NCBI GenBank assembly: GCA_948468465.1
Contig: CAOKJJ010000066.1
Coordinates: forward strand, 1 to 24,400
Reading direction: 5' to 3'
DNA length: 24,400 nucleotides
From: an uncultured Eubacterium sp.
GTDB lineage: Bacteria > Bacillota_A > Clostridia > Lachnospirales > Lachnospiraceae
Shown here: one piece after another, positions 23,056 to 24,400 of the stretch
Layout of the letters: each line of letters begins with the position of its first letter
How positions within the stretch are numbered: position 1 is the first letter of the stretch
The notes under the pieces: generated by a model
What the model was told of the DNA's origin: nothing
Database searches by the model: none
What the model saw: the letters and a program-made list of their open reading frames with translations, nothing else
Made by a program: the position numbers and the translations under genes

Positions 23056-24318
23056 ATGAAATTTGGATTGTTTATACTGATTTACAGCTTTATGAAGCTC
23101 CATCGCATGATGCTTGCCGCTACTGTATGGATGTCTGTTGTACTGATACTTTGCAAAATTACGGGAATCAAAAATTGGCGGTTTCACCTGGTATTGTATG
23201 CCCTTGTGCCAATTTCCTGCCTGATGGGAAATTCAAAAATCTTCTTTTACGGAAAAATGTTTTTGCTCACAAATTGGCTCCAGGGCAAGGTAAACGAACA
23301 ATTGGCTGTTATGTATTTTCTGATTGCGGGAATGCTGGCTGTACGATATTTATATGTACAAAAACGAATACATCAGAGGCTGTTTCGAATGCAGCGTCTG
23401 AAAGAAACAGAAAAAGACGCAGCCTTACAGGGCAGAGGGCCGAAGATACGTGTCTATATGTCCAAAGAATGTGCCAGCCCATTTGCGGGAGGAATTCTCA
23501 GGCCATTTATTGTATTGCCGGAGACGGTTCAAAACAGCCTTACGAAAAAACAGCTTTCAGCAGTATTATATCACGAAGCACTGCATATCCGCCAGGGACA
23601 TATTCTTCTGCTGCATATCTATGCATGGCTTAAAATTGTCTGGTGGGTGCATCCGCTTATTTATATTGTGCAGAGAAAGCTGAGAGAGTCGATCGAGTAT
23701 GGCAGTGATGAGGGGAGTGTTATGCGCGGTCCTCTTAGTCCCTACGAATACGCTTCTGTTTTGCTGACCATGCTGCAGATGGGAAACCAGGAAGTATTGG
23801 TAAGTGATTCAGTGACAGCATTTACAGGCTATCATTACGATGTATTAAAAAAGCGTGTAGAACGGCTTGCCATGCTTGCACAGAACAGTAAAACGAGAGA
23901 TGCATATGAGCGGAAAGGGCGTTTGGCAGCCATACTTGCCGCTGTGATTTTTTGTCTGGCTGCGACTGCTGCAATCGGAACATCTATGCCAAGATACACA
24001 ACCATAAAGAAAATCGCAGCTTATGATGAAAAACTATGCCCGCTTACGTATGACATGAAACAGGAAGGCTTTCAGGCAGAAGCCGACGAAGATGGATTTT
24101 ACATCAGTGAAAAGGAGATGCAGCGATTTTGTGAAAAATATGATCTGCATGGAGAATATGTATTATTCAGCTATGGCGTGATTGAGAAGGTCCCAGGGGT
24201 CGGCGGATTTGGGCAGCTGGCAAAAGTGCGGATCCAAAACCCGTCGGAAGTGCTTTTACTGGCACGGCAGGAGTGGATCGATCAATTGCAGGCTTTTGTC
24301 ATGAAATACCTGATATGA
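23056..24318 (+). CDS. BlaR1/MecR1-like M56 membrane metalloprotease
   Basis: 420 residues. Membrane helices at the N-terminus and around 85-100 surround the cytoplasmic zinc protease domain with His173-Glu174-x-x-His177 (YHEALHIRQGH) and the downstream Glu (RESIEYGSDEG). Also present is SPFAGGILRPFIVLPE, typical of M56. Another helix at about 290-310 is followed by only some 110 extracytoplasmic residues. BlaR1 and MecR1 carry a penicillin-binding sensor of about 250 residues with an SxxK active site; that domain is absent here, so the signal is probably not a beta-lactam. It is expected to cleave the BlaI-type repressor. AAGGAA precedes ATG 23056. Confidence 0.9.
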   Translation: MKFGLFILIYSFMKLHRMMLAATVWMSVVLILCKITGIKNWRFHLVLYALVPISCLMGNSKIFFYGKMFLLTNWLQGKVNEQLAVMYFLIAGMLAVRYLYVQKRIHQRLFRMQRLKETEKDAALQGRGPKIRVYMSKECASPFAGGILRPFIVLPETVQNSLTKKQLSAVLYHEALHIRQGHILLLHIYAWLKIVWWVHPLIYIVQRKLRESIEYGSDEGSVMRGPLSPYEYASVLLTMLQMGNQEVLVSDSVTAFTGYHYDVLKKRVERLAMLAQNSKTRDAYERKGRLAAILAAVIFCLAATAAIGTSMPRYTTIKKIAAYDEKLCPLTYDMKQEGFQAEADEDGFYISEKEMQRFCEKYDLHGEYVLFSYGVIEKVPGVGGFGQLAKVRIQNPSEVLLLARQEWIDQLQAFVMKYLI

Positions 24319-24337
24319 GCTACAGGAGGTGCATTTG

Positions 24338-24400
24338 GTGGCTATCCGGACGCTGGATGAGGGGCGGGGCCTGGATTTCGGCTCCTACTCCAGAATGTTA
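24338..24400 (+). CDS. 5' end of a further gene, cut by the window
   Basis: An excellent AGGAGGT (24324-24330) stands 7 bases before GTG 24338, and the frame stays open to the last base (21 codons, VAIRTLDEGRGLDFGSYSRM and one more). The DNA is visibly richer in GC than the genes before it. The start is 19 bases after the M56 protease stop, so it may be the third gene of that operon and its target. Too short to identify. Confidence 0.5.
   Translation, partial: MAIRTLDEGRGLDFGSYSRML

Overview
The window looks like chromosome from an anaerobic, Gram-positive Firmicute of the Lachnospiraceae type. The grounds are: low-to-medium GC with AGGAGG-type ribosome sites; a heterodimeric (class 1B) dihydroorotate dehydrogenase pyrK-pyrD; a type 2 pyrF; a DUF1934 protein; a trigger-factor-like FKBP lipoprotein; a BlaI/BlaR1-type pair; and a large secreted protein built of MBG, Big_2 and FN3 modules. 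No rRNA, tRNA, CRISPR array or intact transposase was seen.

Layout. (1) Positions 1-4291: an (ACAG)13 microsatellite, a good promoter that runs at once into a three-tier hairpin with a T tract, a 53-codon ORF, and a 1307-residue secreted modular protein. (2) Positions 4460-5753, minus strand, AT-rich: a decayed three-gene cassette. It has an ADP-ribosyltransferase-like toxin with two N-terminal stop codons, an intact 79-residue small protein in the antitoxin position, and a SecB-like chaperone broken by a frameshift at a run of eight A. The order and families match toxin-antitoxin-chaperone systems of the CmdTAC kind. (3) Positions 5920-9302: a DUF1934 protein; an OmpR/KdpE-like regulator with a short KdpD-like kinase; a Uma2 pseudogene; two tiny membrane peptides; and four tandem 11-bp repeats that look like a response-regulator operator. 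No kdpABC genes are present. (4) Positions 9325-9831, minus: a membrane-anchored protein of unknown function. (5) Positions 9978-22519, a long plus-strand run: FKBP/trigger-factor-like lipoprotein, asnS, TPR lipoprotein, pyrC, pyrF, pyrK, pyrD, a MoxR ATPase, a DUF58 protein and a membrane transglutaminase-like protein. (6) Positions 22578-24318: a palindromic operator candidate, a BlaI-type repressor and an M56 (BlaR1-like) membrane metalloprotease, followed by the first codons of another gene.

How the parts work together. pyrC, pyrF, pyrK and pyrD supply four polypeptides of UMP synthesis and are tightly packed; pyrD overlaps moxR by 8 bases, so pyrimidine synthesis and the MoxR-DUF58-transglutaminase envelope module may share a transcript. 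The BlaI-like protein probably represses its own operon until the M56 protease cleaves it. The KdpE-like regulator is the obvious local candidate to bind the 11-bp repeats. A recurring oddity is short tandem repeats at or just after the 3' ends of genes (11176, 15007 and 22489, and possibly position 1).
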